This document shows positions 47,501-60,200 of a DNA stretch of 64,000 bases, in pieces. The position numbers and the translations under genes were made by a program. The DNA is from Ecdyonurus torrentis (Eukaryota > Arthropoda > Insecta > Ephemeroptera > Heptageniidae). Below the pieces are notes generated by a model that had not been told where the DNA came from, ran no database searches, and worked only from the letters and a program-made list of their open reading frames with translations. Location of the stretch: NCBI GenBank assembly GCA_949318235.1, contig OX439132.1, forward strand, positions 42,798,331-42,862,330. The letters are read 5' to 3'. Within the stretch, counting starts at the first letter, position 1. Every line of letters starts with the position of its first letter.

Positions 47501-47690
47501 AATTCTAACATTCGTTGCATAATATTAAAGTTTTATACATTATTAGAGTACTCTGTTTTGAAAATTATAATAGCAATAATTATTATGTGGCTCAATTAGT
47601 TAGTAGAAAATTTGGTTGGGTTAAAAGAAAGATTCGTGTCAATTATCAGGTAGTATTTAAAACGTAAATACTTTTACATTGTCATTTTAC
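47501..47690. other. AT-rich edge of the inverted block
   Basis: Nothing recognisable between the D intron and the MITE. Confidence 0.45.
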
Positions 47691-47993
47691 TAAAGGCACA
47701 GAACAACCTAAACAAAAAAGTTTGTATTATTCTAAACCAAACTGAAAATGAACGTTGATTTGACCGTAGTCATTGATTTCTAATTTATTTACTATTTACA
47801 AAATGGCGCGAAGAGACATTAACGTTCCAGAGCTTGCTTGGTCCACGCGCGCATAAAACAAGCGGGCTGTGACGTCATTGACTGTTCGTGACATTTTGTG
47901 AATGGAAAATAAATTAGAAATCAATGACTCCTATGGTTCTCAGGTTTGTTGGGACATTATTCAACTTTTTTGTTTCAGGTGTTCTACGCCTAT
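47691..47993. mobile_element. palindromic MITE, copy 3
   Basis: Ends AAAGGCACAGAACA and GTTCTACGCC, a palindromic body with GTGACGTCA and AATAAATTAGAAATCAATGA. Same family as 32569-32876; flanks are degenerate. Confidence 0.8.
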
Positions 47994-48155
47994 AATTCGA
48001 AAAAGCCGCAAGAGTACGACTAAAAATAAAAATTTATGTAAAAAGCTAAAGGATTGTTATCGTGCATAACTAAGAAATAATGTAGTTATGTAAATAACTT
48101 ACGTTAAATTGAGATAACAGATAGCAAAACTTTGTGTTGGTTACTTCTTGCCAAG

Positions 48156-48258
48156 TTGCCGGATGTTGAAACGTGCTACCGCCAAGTGACTAACGTGACC
48201 CTCAGTAGTGACCAACACGTGCAGGTCACGTTCACAAGGACTTGTAGAGACAATCACG
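48156..48258 (+). pseudogene. isolated exon-like segment, Cys-containing peptide
   Basis: A GC-richer segment of 103 bases in AT-rich DNA, right beside the satellite. It is preceded by TTACTTCTTGCCAAG (possible acceptor) and followed by the donor CACG then GTACGTG. The frame is open as LPDVETCYRQVTNVTLSSDQ, HVQVTFTRTCRDNHG, with two Cys and an N-glycosylation-type NVT. It has no counterpart elsewhere in the window. It could be a stranded exon of a secreted or surface protein gene; family unknown. Confidence 0.4.
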
Positions 48259-48282
48259 GTACGTGCTCATTCTCCTAACTGT

Positions 48283-51200
48283 AATCTTATTGTTACAAAG
48301 AACATCTCATAATAACTAACAATAAAAAAAGAGAAAAAAATGTAGTATCAAGTAAAAAAAAATTATATACCCTGACATATTCCATATAGCAATTTAACAA
48401 GTTAATGATCTCACTGGTATTATTAGTGATCATCAAATCTTAGTGCTACATAGAACATCTCAGAATTTCTAAACATAAAAAAAGAGAGAAAAAAATGTAG
48501 ATTTAAATAAAAAAAATTATATACCCTCAAATATTTCATATAGCTACAAGATAAAGTTCTCACTGGTATTATAAGTGATCATCAAATCTTAGTGTTACAT
48601 AGAATATCTCAGAATTTCTAACCATAAAAAAAAAGAAAAAAAATGTAGGTTTAAAAAAAAAATTATACCCTGAAATATTCAATATAGCAACAAGATAAAG
48701 TTCTCACTGGTATGATTAGTGATCATCAAATCTTAGTGTTACATAGAACATCTCAGAATTTCTAACCATAAAAAAAAGAGAGAAAAAAAAAGTAGGTTTA
48801 CTTAAAAAAAAATTATACCCTGAAATATTCTATATAGCAACAAGATAAAGTTCTCACTTGTATGATTAGTGATCATCAAATCTTAGTGCTAAATAGAACA
48901 TCTCAGAATTTCTAACCATAAAAAAAGAAAGAAAAAAAAATGAAGGTTTACTTAAAAAAAATTATACCCTGAAATATTCTATATAGCAACAAGATAATGC
49001 TCTCACTGGTATGATTAGTGATCATCAAATCTTAGTGTTACATAGAACATCTCAGAATTTCTAACCATAAAAAAAGAAAGAAAAAAAAATATAGGTTTAC
49101 TTAAAAAAAATTATACCCTGAAATATTCAATATAGCAACAAGATAAAGTTCTCACTGGTATGAATAGTGATCATCAAATCTTAGTGTTACATAGATCATC
49201 TCAGAATTTCTAACCATAAAAAAAGAAAGAAAAAAAATGTAGCTTTAAAAAAAAAATTATACCCTGAAATACTCAATATAGCAACAAGATAAAGTTCTCA
49301 CTGGTATGATTAGTGATCATCAAATCTTAGTGTTACATAGAACATCTCAGAATTTCTAACCATAAAAAAAGAGAGAAAAAAATGTAGGTTTAAATAAAAA
49401 AAAGTATACCCTGAAATATTCAATATAGCAACAAGATAAAGTTCTCACTGGTATGATTAGTGATCATCAAATCTTAGTGCTAAATAGAACATCTCAGAAT
49501 TTCTAACCATAAAAAAAGAAAGAAAAAAAAATATAGGTTTACTTAAAAAAAATTATACCCTGAAATATTCTATATAGCAACAAGATAATGCTCTCACTGG
49601 TATGATTAGTGATCATCAAATCTTAGTGTTACATAGAACATCTCAGAATTTCTAACCATAAAAAAAGAGAGAAAAAAACTGTAGGTTTAAATAAAAAAAT
49701 TTTATACCCTGAAATATTCAATATAGCAACAAGATAATGCTCTCACTGGTATGATTAGTGATCATCAAATCTTAGTGCTACATAGAACATCTCAGAATTT
49801 CTAACCATAAAAAAAGAGAGAAAAAAATGTAGGCTTAAATAAAAAAAAGTATACCCTGAAATATTCTATATAGCAACAAGATAATGCTCTCACTGGTATG
49901 ATTAGTGATCATCAAATCTTAGTGTTACATAGAACATCTCAGAATTTCTAACCATAAAAAAAGAAAGAAAAAAAAATATAGGTTTACTTAAAAAAAATTA
50001 TATCCTGAAATATTCTATATAGCAACAAGATAATGCTCTCACTGGTATGATTAGTGATCATCAAATCTTAGTGCTACATAGAACATCTCAGAATTTCTAA
50101 CCATAAAAAAAAAGAAAAAAAAATGAAGGTTTAATTAAAAAAAAAATTATACCCTGAAATATTCTATATAGCAACAAGATAATGCTCTCACTGGTATGAT
50201 TAGTGATCATCAAATCTTAGTGTTACATAGAACATCTCAGAATTTCTAACCATAAAAAAAGAAAGAAAAAAAAATATAGGTTTACTTAAAAAAAATTATA
50301 CCCTGAAATATTCAATATAGCAACAAGATAAAGTTCTCACTGGTATGATTAGTGATCATCAAATCTTAGTGTTACATAGAACATCTCAGAATTTCTAACC
50401 ATATAAAAAGAAAGAAAAATATGTAGCTTGAAAAAAAAACTTATACCCTGAAATATTCAATATAGCAACAAGATAAAGTTCTCACTGGTATGATTAGTGA
50501 TCATCAAATCTTAGTGTTACATAGAACATCTCAGAATTTCTAACCATAAAAAAAAGAGAGAAAAAAAAAGTAGGTTTACTTAAAAAATAATTATACCCTG
50601 AAATATTCTATATAGCAACAAGATAAAGTTCTCACTTGTATGATTAGTGATCATCAAATCTTAGTGCTAAATAGAACATCTCAGAATTTCTAACCATAAA
50701 AAAAGAAAGAAAAAAAAATGAAGGTTTACTTAAAAAAAAATTATACCCTGAAATATTCTATATAGCAACAAGATAATGCTCTCACTGGTATGATTAGTGA
50801 TCATCAAATCTTAGTGTTACATAGAACATCTCAGAATTTCTAACCATAAAAAAAGAAAGAAAAAAAATATAGGTTTACTTAAAAAAAATTATACCCTGAA
50901 ATATTCAATATAGCAACAAGATAAAGTTCTCACTGGTATGATTAGTGATCATCAAATCTTAGTGTTACATAGAACATCTCAGAATTTCTAACCATATAAA
51001 AAGAAAGAAAAATATGTAGCTTGAAAAAAAAACTTATACCCTGAAATATTCAATATAGCAACAAGATAAAGTTCTCACTGGTATGATTAGTGATCATCAA
51101 ATCTTAGTGTTACATAGAACATCTCAGAATTTCTAACCATAAAAAAAAGATAGAAAAAAAAGTAGGTTTACTTAAAAAAAAATTATACCCTGAAATATTC

Positions 51201-54200
51201 TATATAGCAACAAGATAAAGTTCTCACTTGTATGATTAGTGATCATCAAATCTTAGTGCTAAATAGAACATCTCAGAATTTCTAACCATAAAAAAAGAAA
51301 GAAAAAAAATGAAGGTTTACTTAAAAAAAATTATACCCTGAAATATTCTATATAGCAACAAGATAATGCTCTCACTGGTATGATTAGTGATCATCAAATC
51401 TTAGTGTTACATAGAACATCTCAGAATTTCTAACCATAAAAAAAGGAAGAAAAAAAAATATAGGTTTACTTAAAAAAAATTATACCCTGAAATATTCAAT
51501 ATAGCAACAAGATAAAGTTCTCACTGGTATGATTAGTGATCATCAAATCTTAGTGTTACATAGAACATCTCAGAATTTCTAACCATAAAAAAAGAAAGAA
51601 AAAAAATGTAGCTTTAAAAAAAAAATTATACCCTGAAATATTCAATATAGCAACAAGATAAAGTTCTCACTGGTATGATTAGTGATCATCAAATCTTAGT
51701 GTTACATAGAACATCTCAGAATTTCTAACCATAAAAAAAGAAAGAAAAAAATGCAGGTTTACTTAAAAAAAAATTATACCCTGAAATATTCTATATAGCA
51801 ACAAGATAATGCTCTCACTGGTATGATTAGTGATCATCAAATCTTAGTGTTACATAGAACATCTCAGAATTTCTAACCATAAAAAAAGAGAGAAAAAAAT
51901 GTAGGTTTAAATAAAAAAAAGTATACCCTGAAATATTCAATATAGCAACAAGATAAAGTTCTCACTGGTATGATTAGTGATCATCAAATCTTAGTGTTAC
52001 ATAGAACATCTCAGAATTTCTAACCATAAAAAAAGAAAGAAAAAAAATATAGGTTTACTTAAAAAAAATTATACCCTGAAATATTCTATATAGCAACAAG
52101 ATAATGCTCTCACTGGTATGATTAGTGATCATCAAATCTTAGTGCTACATAGAACATCTCAGAATTTCTAACCATAAAAAAAGAAAGAAAAAAAAATGAA
52201 GGTTTACTTAAAAAAAAATTATACCCTGAAATATTCTATATAGCAACAAGATAATGCTCTCACTGGTATGATTAGTGATCATCAAATCTTAGTGTTACAT
52301 TGAACATCTCAGAATTTCTAACCATAAAAAAAAAAGAAAAAAATGTTGGTTTAAAAAAAAAAATTATACCCTGAAATATTCAATGTAGCAACAAGATAAA
52401 GTTCTCACTGGTATGATTAGTGATCATCAAATCTTAGTGTTACATAGATCATCTCAGAATTTCTAACCATAAAAAAAGAAAGAAAAAAAATGTAGCTTTA
52501 AAAAAAAAATTATACCCTGAAATACTCAATATAGCAACAAGATAAAGTTCTCACTGGTATGATTAGTGATCATCAAATCTTAGTGTTACATAGAACATCT
52601 CAGAATTTCTAACCATAAAAAAAGAGAGAAAAAAATGTAGGTTTAAATAAAAAAAAGTATACCCTGAAATATTCAATATAGCAACAAGATAAAGTTCTCA
52701 CTGGTATGATTAGTGATCATCAAATCTTAGTGCTAAATAGAACATCTCAGAATTTCTAACCATAAAAAAAGAAAGAAAAAAAAATATAGGTTTACTTAAA
52801 AAAAATTATACCCTGAAATATTCTATATAGCAACAAGATAATGCTCTCACTGGTATGATTAGTGATCATCAAATCTTAGTGTTACATAGAACATCTCAGA
52901 ATTTCTAACCATATAAAAAGAAAGAAAAATATGTAGCTTGAAAAAAAAACTTATACCCTGAAATATTCAATATAGCAACAAGATAAAGTTCTCACTGGTA
53001 TGATTAGTGATCATCAAATCTTAGTGTTACATAGAACATCTCAGAATTTCTAATTATAAAAAAAAGATAGAAAAAAAAGTAGGTTTACTTAAAAAAAAAT
53101 TATACCCTGAAATATTCTATATAGCAACAAGATAAAGTTCTCACTTGTATGATTAGTGATCATCAAATCTTAGTGCTAAATAGAACATCTCAGAATTTCT
53201 AACCATAAAAAAGAAAGAAAAAAAAATGAAGGTTTACTTAAAAAAAATTATACCCTGAAATATTCTATATAGCAACAAGATAATGCTCTCACTGGTATGA
53301 TTAGTGATCATCAAATCTTAGTGTTACATAGATCATCTCAGAATTTCTAACCATAAAAAAAAAAGAAAAAAAATGTAGCTTTAAAAAAAAAATTATACCC
53401 TGAAATACTCAATATAGCAACAAGATAAAGTTCTCACTGGTATGATTAGTGATCATCAAATCTTAGTGTTACATAGAACATCTCAGAATTTCTAACCATA
53501 AAAAAAGAGAGAAAAAAATGTAGGTTTAAATAAAAAAAAGTATACCCTGAAATATTCAATATAGCAACAAGATAAAGTTCTCACTGGTATGATTAGTGAT
53601 CATCAAATCTTAGTGCTAAATAGAACATCTCAGAATTTCTAACCATAAAAAAAGAAAGAAAAAAAAATATAGGTTTACTTAAAAAAAATTATACCCTGAA
53701 ATATTCTATATAGCAACAAGATAATGCTCTCACTGGTATGATTAGTGATCATCAAATCTTAGTGTTACATAGAACATCTCAGAATATCTAACCATATAAA
53801 AAGAAAGAAAAATATGTAGCTTGAAAAAAAAACTTATACCCTGAAATATTCAATATAGCAACAAGATAAAGTTCTCACTGGTATGATTAGTGATCATCAA
53901 ATCTTAGTGTTACATAGAACATCTCAGAATTTCTAACCATAAAAAAAAGAGAGAAAAAAAAAGTAGGTTTACTTAAAAAAAAATTATACCCTGAAATATT
54001 CTATATAGCAACAAGATAAAGTTCTCACTTGTATGATTAGTGATCATCAAATCTTAGTGCTAAATAGAACATCTCAGAATTTCTAACCATAAAAAAAGAA
54101 AGAAAAAAAAATGAAGGTTTACTTAAAAAAAATTATACCCTGAAATATTCTATATAGCAACAAGATAATGCTCTCACTGGTATGATTAGTGATCATCAAA

Positions 54201-57200
54201 TCTTAGTGTTACATAGATCATCTCAGAATTTCTAACCATAAAAAAAGAAAGAAAAAAAATGTAGCTTTAAAAAAAAAATTATACCCTGAAATACTCAATA
54301 TAGCAACAAGATAAAGTTCTCACTGGTATGATTAGTGATCATCAAATCTTAGTGTTACATAGAACATCTCAGAATTTCTAACCATAAAAAAAGAGAGAAA
54401 AAAATGTAGGTTTAAATAAAAAAAAGTATACCCTGAAATATTCAATATAGCAACAAGATAAAGTTCTCACTGGTATGATTAGTGATCATCAAATCTTAGT
54501 GCTAAATAGAACATCTCAGAATTTCTAACCATAAAAAAAGAAAGAAAAAAAAATATAGGTTTACTTAAAAAAAATTATACCCTGAAATATTCTATATAGC
54601 AACAAGATAATGCTCTCACTGGTATGATTAGTGATCATCAAATCTTAGTGTTACATAGAACATCTCAGAATTTCTAACCATAAAAAAAGAGAGAAAAAAA
54701 CTGTAGGTTTAAATAAAAAAAAGTATACCCTGAAATATTCTATATAGCAACAAGATAATGCTCTCACTGGTATGATTAGTGATCATCAAATCTTAGTGTT
54801 ACATAGAACATCTCAGAATTTCTAACCATAAAAAAAGGAAGAAAAAAAAATATAGGTTTACTTAAAAAAAATTATACCCTGAAATATTCAATATAGCAAC
54901 AAGATAAAGTTCTCACTGGTATGATTAGTGATCATCAAATCTTAGTGTTACATAGAACATCTCAGAATTTCTAACCATAAAAAAAGAAAGAAAAAAAATG
55001 TAGCTTTAAAAAAAAAATTAAACCCTGAAATATTCAATATAGCAACAAGATAAAGTTCTCACTGGTATGATTAGTGATCATCAAATCTTAGTGTTACATA
55101 GAACATCTCAGAATTTCTAACCATAAAAAAAGAAAGAAAAAAATGCAGGTTTACTTAAAAAAAAATTACACCCTGAAATATTCTATATAGCAACAAGATA
55201 ATGCTCTCACTGGTATGATTAGTGATCATCAAATCTTAGTGTTACATAGAACATCTCAGAATTTCTAACCATAAAAAAAGGAAGAAAAAAAAATATAGGT
55301 TTATTAAAAAAAAATTATACCCTGAAATATTCAATATAGCAACAAGATAAAGTTCTCACTGGTATGATTAGTGATCATCAAATCTTAGTGTTACATAGAA
55401 CATCTCAGAATTTCTAACCATAAAAAAAGAAAGAAAAAAAATGTAGCTTTAAAAAAAAAATTAAACCCTGAAATATTCAATATAGCAACAAGATAAAGTT
55501 CTCACTGGTATGATTAGTGATCATCAAATCTTAGTGTTACATAGAACATCTCAGAATTTCTAACCATAAAAAAAGAAAGAAAAAAATGCAGGTTTACTTA
55601 AAAAAAAATTATACCCTGAAATATTCTATATAGCAACAAGATAATGCTCTCACTGGTATGATTAGTGATCATCAAATCTTAGTGTTACATAGAACATCTC
55701 AGAATTTCTAACCATAAAAAAAGAGAGAAAAAAATGTAGGTTTAAATAAAAAAAAGTATACCCTGAAATATTCAATATAGCAACAAGATAAAGTTCTCAC
55801 TGGTATGATTAGTGATCATCAAATCTTAGTGTTACATAGAACATCTCAGAATTTCTAACCATAAAAAAAGAAAGAAAAAAAATATAGGTTTACTTAAAAA
55901 AAATTATACCCTGAAATATTCTATATAGCAACAAGATAATGCTCTCACTGGTATGATTAGTGATCATCAAATCTTAGTGCTACATAGAACATCTCAGAAT
56001 TTCTAACCATAAAAAAAGAAAGAAAAAAAAATGAAGGTTTACTTAAAAAAAAATTATACCCTGAAATATTCTATATAGCAACAAGATAATGCTCTCACTG
56101 GTATGATTAGTGATCATCAAATCTTAGTGTTACATTGAACATCTCAGAATTTCTAACCATAAAAAAAAAAGAAAAAAATGTTGGTTTAAAAAAAAAAATT
56201 ATACCCTGAAATACTCAATATAGCAACAAGATAAAGTTCTCACTGGTATGATTAGTGATCATCAAATCTTAGTGTTACATAGAACATCTCAGAATTTCTA
56301 ACCATAAAAAAAGAGAGAAAAAAATGTAGGTTTAAATAAAAAAAAGTATACCCTGAAATATTCAATATAGCAACAAGATAAAGTTCTCACTGGTATGATT
56401 AGTGATCATCAAATCTTAGTGTTACATAGAACATCTCAGAATTTCTAACCATAAAAAAAGAGAGAAAAAAATGTAGGTTTAAATAAAAAAAAGTATACCC
56501 TGAAATATTCAATATAGCAACAAGATAAAGTTCTCACTGGTATGATTAGTGATCATCAAATCTTAGTGCTAAATAGAACATCTCAGAATTTCAAACCATA
56601 AAAAAATAAAGAAAAAAAAATATAGGTTTACTTAAAAAAAATTATACCCTGAAATATTCTATATAGCAACAAGATAATGCTCTCACTGGTATGATTAGTG
56701 ATCATCAAATCTTAGTGTTACATAGAACATCTCAGAATTTCTAACCATAAAAAAAGAGAGAAAAAAACTGTAGGTTTAAATAAAAAAATTTTATACCCTG
56801 AAATATTCAATATAGCAACAAGATAATGCTCTCACTGGTATGATTAGTGATCATCAAATCTTAGTGCTACATAGAACATCTCAGAATTTCTAACCATAAA
56901 AAAAGAGAGAAAAAAATGTAGGTTTAAATAAAAAAAAGTATACCCTGAAATATTCTATATAGCAACAAGATAATGCTCTCACTGGTATGATTAGTGATCA
57001 TCAAATCTTAGTGTTACATAGAACATCTCAGAATTTCTAACCATAAAAAAAGAAAGAAAAAAAAATATAGGTTTACTTAAAAAAAATTATATCCTGAAAT
57101 ATTCTATATAGCAACAAGATAATGCTCTCACTGGTATGATTAGTGATCATCAAATCTTAGTGCTACATAGAACATCTCAGAATTTCTAACCATAAAAAAA

Positions 57201-60200
57201 AAGAAAAAAAAATGAAGGTTTAATTAAAAAAAAAAATTATACCCTGAAATATTCTATATAGCAACAAGATAATGCTCTCACTGGTATGATTAGTGATCAT
57301 CAAATCTTAGTGTTACATAGAACATCTCAGAATTTCTAACCATAAAAAAAGAAAGAAAAAAAAATATAGGTCTACTTAAAAAAAATTATACCCTGAAATA
57401 TTCAATATAGCAACAAGATAAAGTTCTCACTGGTATGATTAGTGATCATCAAATCTTGGTGTTACATAGAACATCTCAGAATTTCTAACCATATAAAAAG
57501 AAAGAAAAATATGTAGCTTGAAAAAAAAACTTATACCCTGAAATATTCAATATAGCAACAAGATAAAGTTCTCACTGGTATGATTAGTGATCATCAAATC
57601 TTAGTGTTACATAGAACATCTCAGAATTTCTAACCATAAAAAAAAGAGAGAAAAAAAAAGTAGGTTTACTTAAAAAAAAATTATACCCTGAAATATTCTA
57701 TATAGCAACAAGATAAAGTTCTCACTTGTATGATTAGTGATCATCAAATCTTAGTGCTAAATAGAACATCTCAGAATTTCTAACCATAAAAAAAGAAAGA
57801 AAAAAAAATGAAGGTTTACTTAAAAAAAATTATACCCTGAAATATTCTATATAGCAACAAGATAATGCTCTCACTGGTATGATTAGTGATCATCAAATCT
57901 TAGTGTTACATAGAACATCTCAGAATTTCTAACCATAAAAAAAGAAAGAAAAAAAAATATAGGTTTACTTAAAAAAAATTATACCCTGAAATATTCAATA
58001 TAGCAACAAGATAAAGTTCTCACTGGTATGAATAGTGATCATCAAATCTTAGTGTTACATAGATCATCTCAGAATTTCTAACCATAAAAAAAGAAAGAAA
58101 AAAAATGTAGCTTTAAAAAAAAAATTATACCCTGAAATACTCAATATAGCAACAAGATAAAGTTCTCACTGGTATGATTAGTGATCATCAAATCTTAGTG
58201 TTACATAGAACATCTCAGAATTTCTAACCATAAAAAAAGAGAGAAAAAAATGTAGGTTTAAATAAAAAAAAGTATACCCTGAAATATTCAATATAGCAAC
58301 AAGATAAAGTTCTCACTGGTATGATTAGTGATCATCAAATCTTAGTGTTACATAGAACATCTCAGAATTTCTAACCATATAAAAAGAAAGAAAAATATGT
58401 AGCTTGAAAAAAAAACTTATACCCTGAAATATTCAATATAGCAACAAGATAAAGTTCTCACTGGTATGATTAGTGATCATCAAATCTTAGTGTTACATAG
58501 AACATCTCAGAATTTCTAACCATAAAAAAAAGAGAGAAAAAAAAAGTAGGTTTACTTAAAAAAAAATTATACCCTGAAATATTCTATATAGCAACAAGAT
58601 AAAGTTCTCACTTGTATGATTAGTGATCATCAAATCTTAGTGCTAAATAGAACATCTCAGAATTTCTAACCATAAAAAAAGAAAGAAAAAAAAATGAAGG
58701 TTTACTTAAAAAAAATTATACCCTGAAATATTCTATATAGCAACAAGATAATGCTCTCACTGGTATGATTAGTGATCATCAAATCTTAGTGTTACATAGA
58801 ACATCTCAGAATTTCTAACCATAAAAAAAGAAAGAAAAAAAAATATAGGTTTACTTAAAAAAAATTATACCCTGAAATATTCAATATAGCAACAAGATAA
58901 AGTTCTCACTGGTATGAATAGTGATCATCAAATCTTAGTGTTACATAGATCATCTCAGAATTTCTAACCATAAAAAAAGAAAGAAAAAAAATGTAGCTTT
59001 AAAAAAAAAATTATACCCTGAAATACTCAATATAGCAACAAGATAAAGTTCTCACTGGTATGATTAGTGATCATCAAATCTTAGTGTTACATAGAACATC
59101 TCAGAATTTCTAACCATAAAAAAAGAGAGAAAAAAATGTAGGTTTAAATAAAAAAAAGTATACCCTGAAATATTCAATATAGCAACAAGATAAAGTTCTC
59201 ACTGGTATGATTAGTGATCATCAAATCTTAGTGTTACATAGAACATCTCAGAATTTCTAACCATATAAAAAGAAAGAAAAATATGTAGCTTGAAAAAAAA
59301 ACTTATACCCTGAAATATTCAATATAGCAACAAGATAAAGTTCTCACTGGTATGATTAGTGATCATCAAATCTTAGTGTTACATAGAACATCTCAGAATT
59401 TCTAACCATAAAAAAAAGAGAGAAAAAAAAAGTAGGTTTACTTAAAAAAAAATTATACCCTGAAATATTCTATATAGCAACAAGATAAAGTTCTCACTTG
59501 TATGATTAGTGATCATCAAATCTTAGTGCTAAATAGAACATCTCAGAATTTCTAACCATAAAAAAAGAAAGAAAAAAAAATGAAGGTTTACTTAAAAAAA
59601 ATTATACCCTGAAATATTCTATATAGCAACAAGATAATGCTCTCACTGGTATGATTAGTGATCATCAAATCTTAGTGTTACATAGAACATCTCAGAATTT
59701 CTAACCATAAAAAAAGAAAGAAAAAAAAATATAGGTTTACTTAAAAAAAATTATACCCTGAAATATTCAATATAGCAACAAGATAAAGTTCTCACTGGTA
59801 TGAATAGTGATCATCAAATCTTAGTGTTACATAGATCATCTCAGAATTTCTAACCATAAAAAAAGAAAGAAAAAAAATGTAGCTTTAAAAAAAAAATTAT
59901 ACCCTGAAATACTCAATATAGCAACAAGATAAAGTTCTCACTGGTATGATTAGTGATCATCAAATCTTAGTGTTACATAGAACATCTCAGAATTTCTAAC
60001 CATAAAAAAAGAGAGAAAAAAATGTAGGTTTAAATAAAAAAAAGTATACCCTGAAATATTCAATATAGCAACAAGATAAAGTTCTCACTGGTATGATTAG
60101 TGATCATCAAATCTTAGTGTTACATAGAACATCTCAGAATTTCTAACCATAAAAAAAGAAAGAAAAAAAAATGAAGGTTTACTTAAAAAAAAATTATACC

